DNA of 51,571 nucleotides. It comes from Cyanobacteria bacterium PR.3.49. Lineage in GTDB: Bacteria > Cyanobacteriota > Vampirovibrionia > Obscuribacterales > Obscuribacteraceae. The DNA lies in assembly GCA_013997645.1 (NCBI GenBank), contig PNKB01000012.1:1-51571 (forward strand), written 5' to 3'. Each line of letters begins with the position of its first letter. Positions within the stretch are counted from its first letter, which is position 1. Of this stretch, positions 7,291 through 16,553 are shown piece after piece. A model generated the notes under the pieces. It ran no database searches. It saw only the letters and a program-made list of their open reading frames with translations, and was not told the DNA's origin. A program made the position numbers and the translations under genes.

Positions 7291-9114
7291 TTGCTCAACC
7301 GACTATCGGTAACACAAAAGGGAATACTGCTGGTTTTATTGCCGGTTGCCTTTGAACTGCTTTTCGTAGCTGTGTTGTCAGCAAATCTTTTCCAGGCGAA
7401 GTCGACTTATGCAACAGTACAAGGCGAGCGAGACACCTTACTTCTGCTGCATAAAGTGCAGGCTGCCACAACGCGCACGGCAATGGAGGTATTCACCCCC
7501 CACGCGTCAGCCGAGACTCTCCTGCCAATCCTCACCCAGCAATTGCAGCAAATCAAGGACACTCAGACTGAGCTGACACGGCGCCCTATGCAGTCGCAAG
7601 AAGTCAGGGAGGTTTGCCAGGAATTCGCTCAGCAACTAAGTTTGATGCATCAGATATTCGACAAGATGCATGCTGTTTTCAGTGATCCATATATACAGGT
7701 TCATAACCGAGCGCGGCACCTCGATCCGTTTCTAATGGCATCCATGGTGCGAGAAAACCGAAAGCTGAGCAAACGGCTCGACAAGCTCGAGGCGGATTTT
7801 CAATCACGCGGCCCCCAGCGTATGTCCGCCATAAAGAATGAGCTAACCTGGTCTTTGATAGTCGGCGTGGCATTAGGGGCCTTGTTGTCGGTTCTCTTGT
7901 CACGCATTTTTGCCAGAGACATCATTAGCAGGCTGCGCAAAATCTCTGATCAGGCACAAAAATTCTTCCAGGGAAAACCGCTTTCATTGCCGCAAGAAGG
8001 CACGGACGAAATCGCCCAATTGGATAGGACGTTTTATGAAACCGCTGAGTCTTTGAGGCAAACGCGCTTGAGAGAACAAGCGATTCTAGATAATGCTGCC
8101 GACGTAATTTGCTCCCTTGATTCGAAATATAGATTCGTCGGAGTGAGCGCCGCTGCAGAAAAACTCTGGGGAAAAACCCCTGAGGATTTGCTTGGGGCGC
8201 CGATTTCCAATCTGGTTTACGAAGACAGCCAGGGTGCAACATTGGACGCTCTGGCTAGAATCATTCAAGAAGGCAAAGGTGAATTTGAAACGCGTATTGC
8301 CCTTCCAAGCGGTGCTATTGCAGACTTTCACTGGAGCGCCCGCTGGTCTGAAATCGAAAAATCATTTTTCTGCACTGTTCACGATGTCACTGAAATACGC
8401 GCAGTCGAAAGGTTGAAAGCAAAATTTCTATCGATCGTCAGTCACGATTTGAGAGCTCCAATAACTTCCGTCGGGATTTCCTTAAACATACTTACCGAAG
8501 GAAAGCGTGGCGTCATACCCGAAAAGGCGCTGGCAGTCTTGTCTCGCTCGGAAGTGAGTCTTTCGACACTAACGGTTCTAGTCAACGAATTGCTCGACTT
8601 AGACAAGTTGGAAGCCGGCAAAATGTCGCTGAACTCGTCATCAGTAAGCGCACTTGGTGTTTGCAGAGGTGCTGCCGAATCACTTGCCAGCCTGGCTGAG
8701 TCGGCCGGTATCAAACTGGAAATCGCCGATGCAGAGTGCATTCTCTGGGGCGACCAGATGCGATTGACTCAGGCGCTGACAAATTTAGTCTCAAACGCGA
8801 TCAAATTCTCACCGAAAAACTCAACCGTGAAAATCGAAGTCGTTGCTTCAAAAGAATTTGCCGACATTCGCGTGATCGACAACGGGCCTGGAATTCCGGA
8901 AGCCGACCGGCCATTCATATTCGATAAGTTTAGACAAACCGCAGTCAAATCCAATATTAAGGGCAAGAGCAGCGGATTAGGCTTGACCATTGTCAAAGCG
9001 ATTGCTGAGGCGCACAACGGTTCTGCCGGTGTTACAGGCGCCGGTGACGGCGGCAGCATTTTCTTTATGCGATTGCCCAGACTGTCAGGTTCGCTCGAGG
9101 CTGACGAATTATGA
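7291..9114 (+). CDS. Membrane sensor histidine kinase with PAS domain (shared N-terminal module, copy 1)
   Basis: A 607-residue kinase starting at TTG. The first membrane helix is QKGILLVLLPVAFELLF. A periplasmic helical region spans about 35-185, the second membrane helix is around 187-207, then a HAMP-like linker and a PAS domain (about 262-370, starting AILDNAADVICSLD). HisKA follows with H385 in SHDLRAP, and an HATPase domain with the N box NLVSNAIKF, G1 DNGPGIP and G2 SSGLGL. All catalytic motifs are intact. The start resembles those of the kinases at 9111 and 41693. It overlaps the next kinase by 4 bases (ATGA). No response regulator is adjacent, so the target is unknown. Confidence 0.9.
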   Translation: MLNRLSVTQKGILLVLLPVAFELLFVAVLSANLFQAKSTYATVQGERDTLLLLHKVQAATTRTAMEVFTPHASAETLLPILTQQLQQIKDTQTELTRRPMQSQEVREVCQEFAQQLSLMHQIFDKMHAVFSDPYIQVHNRARHLDPFLMASMVRENRKLSKRLDKLEADFQSRGPQRMSAIKNELTWSLIVGVALGALLSVLLSRIFARDIISRLRKISDQAQKFFQGKPLSLPQEGTDEIAQLDRTFYETAESLRQTRLREQAILDNAADVICSLDSKYRFVGVSAAAEKLWGKTPEDLLGAPISNLVYEDSQGATLDALARIIQEGKGEFETRIALPSGAIADFHWSARWSEIEKSFFCTVHDVTEIRAVERLKAKFLSIVSHDLRAPITSVGISLNILTEGKRGVIPEKALAVLSRSEVSLSTLTVLVNELLDLDKLEAGKMSLNSSSVSALGVCRGAAESLASLAESAGIKLEIADAECILWGDQMRLTQALTNLVSNAIKFSPKNSTVKIEVVASKEFADIRVIDNGPGIPEADRPFIFDKFRQTAVKSNIKGKSSGLGLTIVKAIAEAHNGSAGVTGAGDGGSIFFMRLPRLSGSLEADEL

Positions 9115-10928
9115 ACCTCATGAACAAGCTTGGTCTCGAAAAGAGCGGCACTCTTCTGGTGTCTTTTCCTCTCATCTGTCAGGTGATTTTTGTCATCGCT
9201 CTTTTCTTTCCGCTTCTCAATCTGCAGTCGAATATCTCCAGACTTTCGCAGTCTGGAGAGCTAATTTCGAAAACGATTTCTCTGATGAATCACACCATGA
9301 ATCTCGGTTATGTCGCCAAAATCAACGGAAACCGGCCGAGCGATGGGGCGATGGAGCGAGAAGTGAAAGCTGCCGAGGTGGTGCGAGGTCAGCTTGACGA
9401 ACTGCGCAAATCAGCCGGTGCGGATCGGCACAGAACATTGATGGTCGACGGAATGGCCAGCGGCGCAGAAGCGATTATTTCCACTCTGGGTGCAACCTGG
9501 GAAGAATTCAAACTTGGCGTGCATCGCGAGCGAAAGGTCAACAGCAAATACGATAAGACGATGCGCAATGCGATCCGATATATGCTCAATTCGGCAGACA
9601 GCATGCTGGCGGCAGAGGAAACATCCATTGCGGACACGGAGCAAAAAACCGAAAATGACTGGAAGGCGCTCAACTCCACTTTAATTGCGGGAATTGTTTT
9701 GAGCACTCTGATTGCCTTTGCACTGGCTGCAATTTATGCAAGAGCGATTCACATGCCGTTGAAACATTTAAATGCCAATTGCCGCCGCATTTTAAATCAA
9801 GAAGAATTGCTGCCAGTCTTGAGCGACAGTGAAGAGTTCACCAAACTGGACGAGATGCTGCACATCATCACGGCCGCGATGAAAGAAGAACAAGAAAAAG
9901 AAAAAGCGATGGTGGACAACACCAACGATCTGATCTGCTCTTTGAACAAAAATTTGGAATTTTTGCGCGCCAACAAATCGACGCTGACGTTCTTCGGCAT
10001 TGAGCCTGAAAATGTAGTCGGCAAATCAGTGCTGGACTTTCTTACGCAAGATGATCGCAAGGGCGCAGAAACCAGCTTGAAAGCAGCCATGACTGGAGAA
10101 AAATCCGAATCTTTTGAGTTTCGAATTGCGGTTAATGACGGTTCTGACAAAACATTTGTGCACACTCGCTGGTCTTGCCTTTACTCAGAGCAATCCCAAG
10201 AACTTTTCGCCGTCGTCCACGACATCGATGAAGAAAAGGTGATCGAAGGAATGAAACAAGACTTCGTCGACATGGTCAGCCATGACTTGCGCAGTCCGCT
10301 TTCATCCATGCACGTGGCGCTGGATCTGGTAGCCAGCGGCACTTATGGTGAAGTTTCCGAAGAGACACAGAAGGAACTGGCTGGAGCGCGTCGAAATCTG
10401 CATAGGCTTCTGGAATTCGTCAATGATCTTCTGGACTTTCAAAAACTCAAGCACGGCAAACTAGAATTGGAATGCAGCAATACCAACGTAGAAGATCTGG
10501 TGCAGTCGGCTGTCGACCTTGTAAAACCGGCACTGGAAGCCAAAGGACTGCAGATCAAAATAGAAGGCGAAGAGCTCTCTATTAACGCCGATGCGAAAAA
10601 ATTGAATCAAGTGCTGACCAATCTTCTAGCCAACGCAATCAGACATACTCCGTCGTCCGGCGAAATTCTGGTCGAGTGGAAGAAAAACGATGCCTGCATC
10701 GACATTTCCGTTAGCGACACCGGACCAGGAATTAGAGAAGCGGATCGCCAGCGCATCTTCGAAGCTTTCGAGCAAACCACAGAATCGGTCAGCCAAGGCG
10801 AAGGAACTGGTTTGGGACTGGCAATTTGCAAACTAATTTGCGATGCACACAAAGGCTCGATCTCAGTGGGGAATTCCCCGGTGAAAGGGAGCAAATTCAC
10901 AATCACCATTCCCGTCTTGCAAGCTTAG
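9111..10928 (+). CDS. Membrane sensor histidine kinase with PAS domain (shared N-terminal module, copy 2)
   Basis: A 605-residue kinase whose ATG overlaps the previous stop (ATGA), indicating translational coupling. A second ATG at 9120 is an equal candidate. Architecture matches the preceding gene: first membrane helix SGTLLVSFPLICQVIFVIAL, a helical extracytoplasmic segment, a second membrane helix (about 187-207), a PAS domain starting MVDNTNDLICSL, HisKA with H391 in SHDLRSP, and HATPase with NLLANAIRH, DTGPGI and GTGLGL. Two kinases in tandem without a regulator suggest joint sensing, or heteromers that phosphorylate an unlinked regulator; this is inference. Confidence 0.9.
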   Translation: MNLMNKLGLEKSGTLLVSFPLICQVIFVIALFFPLLNLQSNISRLSQSGELISKTISLMNHTMNLGYVAKINGNRPSDGAMEREVKAAEVVRGQLDELRKSAGADRHRTLMVDGMASGAEAIISTLGATWEEFKLGVHRERKVNSKYDKTMRNAIRYMLNSADSMLAAEETSIADTEQKTENDWKALNSTLIAGIVLSTLIAFALAAIYARAIHMPLKHLNANCRRILNQEELLPVLSDSEEFTKLDEMLHIITAAMKEEQEKEKAMVDNTNDLICSLNKNLEFLRANKSTLTFFGIEPENVVGKSVLDFLTQDDRKGAETSLKAAMTGEKSESFEFRIAVNDGSDKTFVHTRWSCLYSEQSQELFAVVHDIDEEKVIEGMKQDFVDMVSHDLRSPLSSMHVALDLVASGTYGEVSEETQKELAGARRNLHRLLEFVNDLLDFQKLKHGKLELECSNTNVEDLVQSAVDLVKPALEAKGLQIKIEGEELSINADAKKLNQVLTNLLANAIRHTPSSGEILVEWKKNDACIDISVSDTGPGIREADRQRIFEAFEQTTESVSQGEGTGLGLAICKLICDAHKGSISVGNSPVKGSKFTITIPVLQA

Positions 10929-10962
10929 ACAAGACTAATGATGCCAACCAAGCGAATTAATG

Positions 10963-10990
10963 CCGGTTAATAACCGGGTTAACATATACT
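10963..10990 (+). promoter_or_regulatory. Palindromic operator candidate and -10 box before the opine dehydrogenase
   Basis: CCGGTTAATAACCGG (10963-10977) is a perfect 15-base palindrome and overlaps a second one, TAACCGGGTTA (10971-10981). A TATACT -10 candidate follows at 10985-10990, with no consensus -35. The palindrome would cover the -35 position, as expected for a regulator-controlled promoter. It could also be a read-through hairpin behind the kinase operon, but no T-run follows. Confidence 0.45.
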
Positions 10991-11029
10991 TGATTAGCTG
11001 GCGGTAAGCTTTGACCTGAGGACTCATGG

Positions 11030-12295
11030 ATGGGTGATGTCTCAGCCAATCTTGTCTCGAAGAATCGCTCGGTGTCGGACTTCCTGACACTGGAGTCTCG
11101 GCTCGGCGCCATTGCCGAATCGCAGCGCATGATTGCAGAATTGTTGAGCAGTCGCACGGCATGCGTTTCTCCTGCAGCCGGCATCGACATTCCCGAGCTG
11201 CGAGGACAAAAAGACAAATCTCTTCTATCAACGGGAATTGTCGGCACAGGCAACTCAGCGCACGCGCTGGCTGCATATCTTTCGGCTGCCGGTTGTTCAG
11301 TGCGCATGCTCAGCCGCAACAAAGTAAAAGCAGAGCTGCTGGACGCCAGCAGAAGAATCTATTCTGAAGACCGCATACTGGGCAGGTTTGAACTTTCCGG
11401 TGCATACACGGATGGGGGCGAATTTGCCTCTCGCAGCCGCAATATTTTCGTTGCCACGGTCGCCACTGCGTACAAAGACGTGGCAGAGAGCCTGGCACCT
11501 TATTTGAGCAGCGCTCACACGATTATTCTATTCTCCGGCAAATTCGGCGGTGCCCGCGAATTTCAAGTGACTTTGCTGGAAAAAGGATTGACGGATTTGC
11601 CGAAGATAGTTGAGACAGACGCGCTGTTTGCCTGTCGTCTTGTTGCAGAAGGAAGAGTCTGGATACGCGGCATCAAGCGCTGGACGCTCTTCTCGTCAGT
11701 AACGAGAAGTGAAACCGAAGCCTGCGCACCTATAATCAATGCATACTTCCCAGGTCTCAGCCCCGCAGATAATTTGATCCAGCGCGGCTTGACCGATTTC
11801 GGCGCACTGGCACACGCACCTATCGCGCTGACCAATATGCATGCAATCGACAGAGAAGAAGAGTTTCTTTTCTACTATGGTGGCATGACGCCGCGCACCG
11901 TTGCCGTTCTCGAAAGCATGGAAGAAGAGTTTCGCTCAATCGGCACCGCCTATGGCGTTCAATTGATACCGATGAAAGAGTTGCTTAACCGTTATTACGG
12001 ATGTGACACTGCCAGCCTTTACTCGGCAATGACTAGCGTGCCAAACTACCGGCACAGCCTTTCCCCAAAGACACTCAACCATCGTTTCTTCTATGAAGAC
12101 GTCGCCTGCAGCCTCGTGCCGTTCGAACAACTGGCCAAGCTCGCCGGCAAAGAGACTCCCGTACTGAGCTCGATGATTAGCCTGGCAACATGCGTTGTCG
12201 GCGAGGACTTCCGAAAAACCGGCAGGACTCTGGAAAGGCTGAAGCTGGGAGAATTCGGCAAGAGTGACGAGATTATTCAACTCCTCCATTCTTAA
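11030..12295 (+). CDS. Opine (octopine/nopaline-type) dehydrogenase family protein
   Basis: NAD(P)-dependent enzymes of this family reductively join an amino-acid amine to a 2-oxo acid. GAGGA lies 7 bases before the ATG. After an N-terminal extension of about 65 residues, a Rossmann fold begins with GIVGTGNSAHALA (GxG at 72-74). The C-terminal opine-dehydrogenase domain contains the conserved block AHAPIALTNMHAI with the probable catalytic H262, and a family-typical end (HRFFYEDVACSLVPFEQLAKL, then EDFRKTGRTLERL). It overlaps a DMT exporter by 32 bases. In pseudopaline systems an opine dehydrogenase (CntM/ZrmC) is paired with an EamA exporter (CntI/ZrmD), but the nicotianamine-synthase-like partner is not seen here. 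The substrate is unknown. Confidence 0.82.
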   Translation: MGDVSANLVSKNRSVSDFLTLESRLGAIAESQRMIAELLSSRTACVSPAAGIDIPELRGQKDKSLLSTGIVGTGNSAHALAAYLSAAGCSVRMLSRNKVKAELLDASRRIYSEDRILGRFELSGAYTDGGEFASRSRNIFVATVATAYKDVAESLAPYLSSAHTIILFSGKFGGAREFQVTLLEKGLTDLPKIVETDALFACRLVAEGRVWIRGIKRWTLFSSVTRSETEACAPIINAYFPGLSPADNLIQRGLTDFGALAHAPIALTNMHAIDREEEFLFYYGGMTPRTVAVLESMEEEFRSIGTAYGVQLIPMKELLNRYYGCDTASLYSAMTSVPNYRHSLSPKTLNHRFFYEDVACSLVPFEQLAKLAGKETPVLSSMISLATCVVGEDFRKTGRTLERLKLGEFGKSDEIIQLLHS

Positions 12296-13220
12296 GAGCG
12301 AAGCAGCAGTCACCTTATGGCTGACGGCGGCAATTTTTGCTGCGTCGGCCGAGCCGATTATTGTCAAACTCGGCTATGCAGCAGGGGTTCAGCCGCTGCA
12401 GGCTTTTGTCTTGAAAAATTGCTTTGCTGCCGCGGTAGTCTTACTTTTAACGCGGAAGTTTGTCTGGGTAGGCAAGCAACAGTTGCCACGCCTCGGTCTT
12501 TTGGCTTTACTACTCTTTTGTACGAATGGTCTGATTCTGCTTTCCCTGACACTGGTTCCTGCAGTTGTCGTCATGACACTGGTGACAACGACACCAGCTC
12601 TGGTGGCAATCATAAACTCAGCGATGGGCAGAGACAAATTGACGGTCAAGTTCTGGAGCGGTTTTGGTCTTTGCCTTCTGGGCGTAATTCTCATGCTGGA
12701 AGTGAAATCGCTGGCGGGAAACCCGCTGGGAATTCTTGCCGTCCTTACCTCCATCATCACATCCAGCATTTACAGAGTGCAGATGGAAACAGCGACCAAG
12801 ACTATTAATCCTCTGGTTGTTTCCTCTTATCAATTTCCAATTAACGTCTGCCTTTGCATTCCCCTGATGTTCATCACGCCGGCCATAAGTTTCGAGGCGC
12901 TAAAAGTCGGTGCCATCATCGGCTCGGGCGCAGCTCTAGCTAATGTCGCATTCTTGAGCGCAATGGCATTAATCGGCTCCACCCGCGTTTCTATAATCTC
13001 ACTTCTTCAAAGACCACTGCTGCTCGTTCTTGCCATTGTCGTTTTGAACGAACCAGCATCACCATTGCAAATTCTCGGCATTATTCTGACCATTGCTGGC
13101 GTGCAAGTAGCGCAAGTGAAACGCAAACACACCATCATTTACACTCCAGATAAAGAGGAAATGAAGAAGAACAATTTAAAACAACAGCCAGTTTGCGCAA
13201 GTATTGAGTCAGGAGAATAA
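12264..13220 (+). CDS. EamA/DMT-superfamily exporter
   Basis: A 318-residue inner membrane protein with about ten hydrophobic helices in two EamA halves. The first half starts with LWLTAAIFAASAEPIIVKLG. The second ends in the typical RPLLLVLAIVVLNEPASPLQILGIILTIAGV. It starts at GTG inside the 3' end of the dehydrogenase gene (32-base overlap), so both are translated from one message. Members export amino acids, metabolites or metallophores. Given the partner, export of an opine-like product is the best guess, and this is inference. The C-terminal tail is charged and cytoplasmic. Confidence 0.85.
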   Translation: MTRLFNSSILKSEAAVTLWLTAAIFAASAEPIIVKLGYAAGVQPLQAFVLKNCFAAAVVLLLTRKFVWVGKQQLPRLGLLALLLFCTNGLILLSLTLVPAVVVMTLVTTTPALVAIINSAMGRDKLTVKFWSGFGLCLLGVILMLEVKSLAGNPLGILAVLTSIITSSIYRVQMETATKTINPLVVSSYQFPINVCLCIPLMFITPAISFEALKVGAIIGSGAALANVAFLSAMALIGSTRVSIISLLQRPLLLVLAIVVLNEPASPLQILGIILTIAGVQVAQVKRKHTIIYTPDKEEMKKNNLKQQPVCASIESGE

Positions 13221-13272
13221 CGGAGCCAACGCCGCTACCTGCCCACAGATACGCGCAGAAAAATCTTCCAGC

Positions 13273-13302
13273 TGCGCGAGGGCCCCGGGCAGCACTCGCG
13301 CA
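13273..13302 (+). terminator. Possible hairpin terminator after the DMT exporter
   Basis: TGCGCGAG (13273-13280) and CTCGCGCA (13295-13302) make a perfect 8-bp stem with a GC-rich 14-base loop, 53 bases after the exporter stop. There is no T-run, so intrinsic termination is uncertain. Confidence 0.3.
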
Positions 13303-13325
13303 TAGGTTGACCTGCTTAAGGGCAG

Positions 13326-13367
13326 TTGACTTGATTCCTATATACACATTATACATACATTTGTATG
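13326..13367 (+). promoter_or_regulatory. Promoter candidate pointing antisense into the second RND gene
   Basis: TTGACT (13326-13331) and TATACA (13350-13355) are 18 bases apart on the plus strand. A palindrome, CATACA-TT-TGTATG (13354-13367), covers the -10 end and the likely start. Downstream there is only the 3' end of the minus-strand RND gene, so a transcript would be antisense to it. Confidence 0.35.
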
Positions 13368-13431
13368 CATAGCAAGAGCAAGCCGTAATTTCGTTTGAAA
13401 TTCCTCAACATGGGTGATGAAGGCTATAACC

Positions 13432-16400
13432 TCAAACCGTTTCAAGGGTGTCCTTATCCTTATTGATGAGCGCATAGACTGTCGGCAGAACTATCAAAGT
13501 AAGTAGCGTCGCAGAGACCAACCCCCCAAGAACGACTGTAGCCAGTGGTCTTTGCACTTCGGCTCCAGTGCCGTTAGAAAAAATCTTGGGAAGCAATCCC
13601 ATGATCGCTACCAATGCCGTCATCAGAACAGGGCGCAATCTGATTTGAGCCCCTTCTACGGCGGCTTGAGCGACTGGATGTCCCTGCTTCTGCAATTGCA
13701 TTATGTACGTGACAAGAATGACGCCGTTCTGCACGGCAACGCCAAAGAGGGCAATGAAACCGATGATGGCAGGAACGGAAATAGTTTGATGTGTAATAAA
13801 GAGCGCAATAATGCCGCCGACCATCGCAAATGGAACGTTCAGCATGATCAAACCTGCATTTTTGAACGAGTTAAATGAGGCATAAAGCAGGAGAAATATT
13901 AGGGCAAGAACAATGGGAACGACGATGGCCAGCCGCTGCATCGCGCGTTGCTGATTCTCGAACTGACCTCCGAAGACGAGCGAATAGCCTTTCGGGATTT
14001 TCACTTCTTTCTTAATTCGCTCCATCGCCTCTCCGACAAATGAACCGAGGTCGCGTCCTCGCACGTTCGCCAAAACCGCTGTGCGCCTGTAGGTCTCCTC
14101 GCGATTGATCATGGCTGTACCCCTCGGCAAACGAATATCCGCAATTGATTTGAGCGGAACACGTGCACCACTGGGAGTGTCAATAATCAGATTCTCGATT
14201 TCCTCCTGGGTATCTCTTTGAGGCTTCGGCAAACGAGTCAGCATGCCGAATCGCATGTTCCCCTCAATAACGTCGGTGACCACGTTGCCGGCGATTGCAT
14301 TTTGCAAAACGTCTTGAATGTCGCTAACGTTCAAGCCGTATCGAGCCATTTCGTTGCGGTCGAGCTTAATGGTCATTTGCGGTAATCCGAGAATGTGCTC
14401 CCGCTGCAGATCGGCGCAGCCAGGGACTTCAGCTATCGCAGTTTCGATATCGGAAGCCAGTTTGTCCAGCGTCTCCAGATCATCTCCGAAGACCTTAATG
14501 CCCAGGTCGGCTTTGATTCCGGCAATTAAATCGTCAATCATGTCGGCAATCGGCTGTGAGAATGAGAAAATCAGCCCGGGAATTCCCTCGAGTTCCTTAG
14601 CCATCATATTGACCAGCTTCTCTTTGTCGTGAGTCGTGGTCCACTGCTCTTTCGGCTTCAAGCCGATATAAACGTCGGCATTCTCAACGCCTTCCAGGTC
14701 GGAGCCCATGCCGGAGCGACCGATTCTCGAGACCACGACAGTAACTTCAGGAAACTTTTTCATCGTCTCTTCGACGCGCTGAGCAATGCGCATCGACTCC
14801 GTGTGAGCGACGCTGGGAGAGAGCTTCGTGCGCAGAAGAATAGAACCTTCATCAAGTGTTGGAATAAACTCAGAGCCAAGAAAAGGTACCAGGCAGAAGC
14901 TGCCGACCAGTGCGCCAATGCAGACGAACGCAGTGGCGAATGGATGCTTCATCGATCTGCTCAAAGCAGGCGTGTGTATGCGCTTCGCCGTATCGACAAT
15001 CGGGTTGCGTTTTTCCCTGATGTCGCCGCGCAAAAACCAGAAGCAGAGTACAGGAACAATAGTCAACGACAAAAGCAACGCGCCCAGAATCGCGTAAATA
15101 AAGGTCAGAGCCAGGGGGTGGAACATCTTGCCCTCAATGCCCTCGAGCGTGAAAAGCGGCAAGTACACCGACACAATAATGAATATGGCGAAAACAATCG
15201 GGCGTCCGACTTCCTTCGCCGCGTTCAAAACCACCTGAAAGTGATTAGTGTGTCTATCTTCCGTTTGATGCTCGTGAGCCTCGGCCAATTGCCTGTAGAT
15301 GTTTTCCACCATGACCACGCTGGCATCGACAATCACGCCGAAATCCACGGCGCCCAGCGTCATGAGATTGGCAGACAGCCCCGTGTACTTCATCATGATG
15401 AATGAGAAGAGCAGGGACAAAGGGATGATGACCGAGACGATCAAACCGCTGGGAATATGCAAGAGGATTGCCGTAAGAACGATGATGACCAGCCCGCCAC
15501 TGAAGAGCAGAATCTCTTTGACCGTGTCGATGGTTTTCTCGACAAGTTCCGTCTGGTCGTAATAGGGAATGAGTTGAACTCCTTGCGGCAGCTCGTGTTT
15601 CAACTCCTCGATACGCTCGCGAACTTTCTCGACGACGGCTTTAGTGTTGACGCCCTTGCGAGTCAATACCATTCCGGTGACGACTTCGCCCTGCCCGTTC
15701 ATCGAGGCGGAACCGCGGCGGAATGCAGGACCAATCACGACTTTGGCAACATCGCGAACATACACGGGTGTACCATCTACGGATTTCAAAACAATCTCTT
15801 CTATGTCGGTGACGGTTTCGATGCGCCCAAGACCGCGCACGATTATCTCTTCCGAGGCTCGCTCGATGAAGTTGCCGCCGGCGTTTTTGTTATTCTGCGT
15901 CAGAGAATTCACGACCTCATGCAGTGTGATTCCATAACCTGCAAGTAAGCGCGGATTGATCAGCACTTGATACTGTTTGACAAAACCTCCGTAGGTGACG
16001 ACATTGCCGACGCCTTGAACAGACCTCAGCCTTTTGGCCAGATACCAATCCTGGATGGTTCGCAGTTCCGTTAAATTGTGCCGGTCGCTTTTCAGGTAGT
16101 AGTTGTAGACGTTGCTGAAAGTCGAAACCACCGGACCTAGCTGGGGCGTCGGCGCCCAGGCGGGCAATTCGACCTGGCTGAGACGCTGCTGGACAAGATT
16201 GCGCGCCCAGTAGACATCAGTGTCGTCTTCAAAAATGACCGTCACCACGGACAATCCAAAACTCGAATTGGAGCGGATGTTCGTCACTTTGTGCAGCCCG
16301 CTCAAAGAATATTCAATCGGATATGTGATCAGACTCTCGACCTCTTCGGTCGCCAGCGTCTCGCAATCCGTGATGATTTGGACCTGGATGTTGCTTACAT

Positions 16401-16521
16401 CGGGAAATGAATCGACCGGCAAACTCATCATGCAAAAGACGCCAAAGGCTGCCATTAAGAGCGTGGCAGCAATGGTGAGCAACCGCTGCTTGAGAGCAAA
16501 AGTGATCAACTTGTCGATCAA
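13432..16521 (-). CDS. CzcA-like heavy-metal efflux RND pump, second tandem copy
   Basis: An inner membrane proton/cation antiporter of the heavy-metal RND group, 1029 residues. It starts at TTG (16521) with GGAG upstream, and its start MIDKLITFALKQRLLTIAA aligns with the neighbouring copy. The transmembrane helix 4 motif DFGVIVDASVVMVEN (D393, D399, E406) belongs to the CzcA-type divalent-cation class; the Met-based Cu/Ag motif of CusA (AIGAMVDAA) is absent. It has Ala-Ser where its paralogue and CzcA have Gly-Ala, which may change cation choice. It is third in the operon after the adaptor and the first pump, separated from the latter by 32 bases. Confidence 0.9.
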   Translation of the reverse strand: MIDKLITFALKQRLLTIAATLLMAAFGVFCMMSLPVDSFPDVSNIQVQIITDCETLATEEVESLITYPIEYSLSGLHKVTNIRSNSSFGLSVVTVIFEDDTDVYWARNLVQQRLSQVELPAWAPTPQLGPVVSTFSNVYNYYLKSDRHNLTELRTIQDWYLAKRLRSVQGVGNVVTYGGFVKQYQVLINPRLLAGYGITLHEVVNSLTQNNKNAGGNFIERASEEIIVRGLGRIETVTDIEEIVLKSVDGTPVYVRDVAKVVIGPAFRRGSASMNGQGEVVTGMVLTRKGVNTKAVVEKVRERIEELKHELPQGVQLIPYYDQTELVEKTIDTVKEILLFSGGLVIIVLTAILLHIPSGLIVSVIIPLSLLFSFIMMKYTGLSANLMTLGAVDFGVIVDASVVMVENIYRQLAEAHEHQTEDRHTNHFQVVLNAAKEVGRPIVFAIFIIVSVYLPLFTLEGIEGKMFHPLALTFIYAILGALLLSLTIVPVLCFWFLRGDIREKRNPIVDTAKRIHTPALSRSMKHPFATAFVCIGALVGSFCLVPFLGSEFIPTLDEGSILLRTKLSPSVAHTESMRIAQRVEETMKKFPEVTVVVSRIGRSGMGSDLEGVENADVYIGLKPKEQWTTTHDKEKLVNMMAKELEGIPGLIFSFSQPIADMIDDLIAGIKADLGIKVFGDDLETLDKLASDIETAIAEVPGCADLQREHILGLPQMTIKLDRNEMARYGLNVSDIQDVLQNAIAGNVVTDVIEGNMRFGMLTRLPKPQRDTQEEIENLIIDTPSGARVPLKSIADIRLPRGTAMINREETYRRTAVLANVRGRDLGSFVGEAMERIKKEVKIPKGYSLVFGGQFENQQRAMQRLAIVVPIVLALIFLLLYASFNSFKNAGLIMLNVPFAMVGGIIALFITHQTISVPAIIGFIALFGVAVQNGVILVTYIMQLQKQGHPVAQAAVEGAQIRLRPVLMTALVAIMGLLPKIFSNGTGAEVQRPLATVVLGGLVSATLLTLIVLPTVYALINKDKDTLETV

Positions 16522-16553
16522 CGACTCATCTCCGCGCGACTACTGCATGTGTA

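Noticed and set aside
11030-13220. Complete pseudopaline/staphylopine locus
   Set aside because: No nicotianamine-synthase-like gene, TonB receptor or dedicated importer is adjacent; only the dehydrogenase and exporter are present.
14629-15405. Long plus-strand frame (258 codons) opposite the second RND gene
   Set aside because: It lies wholly antisense to a clear CzcA-like gene, has His/Arg/Asn-rich composition typical of reverse-strand reading, and no SD.
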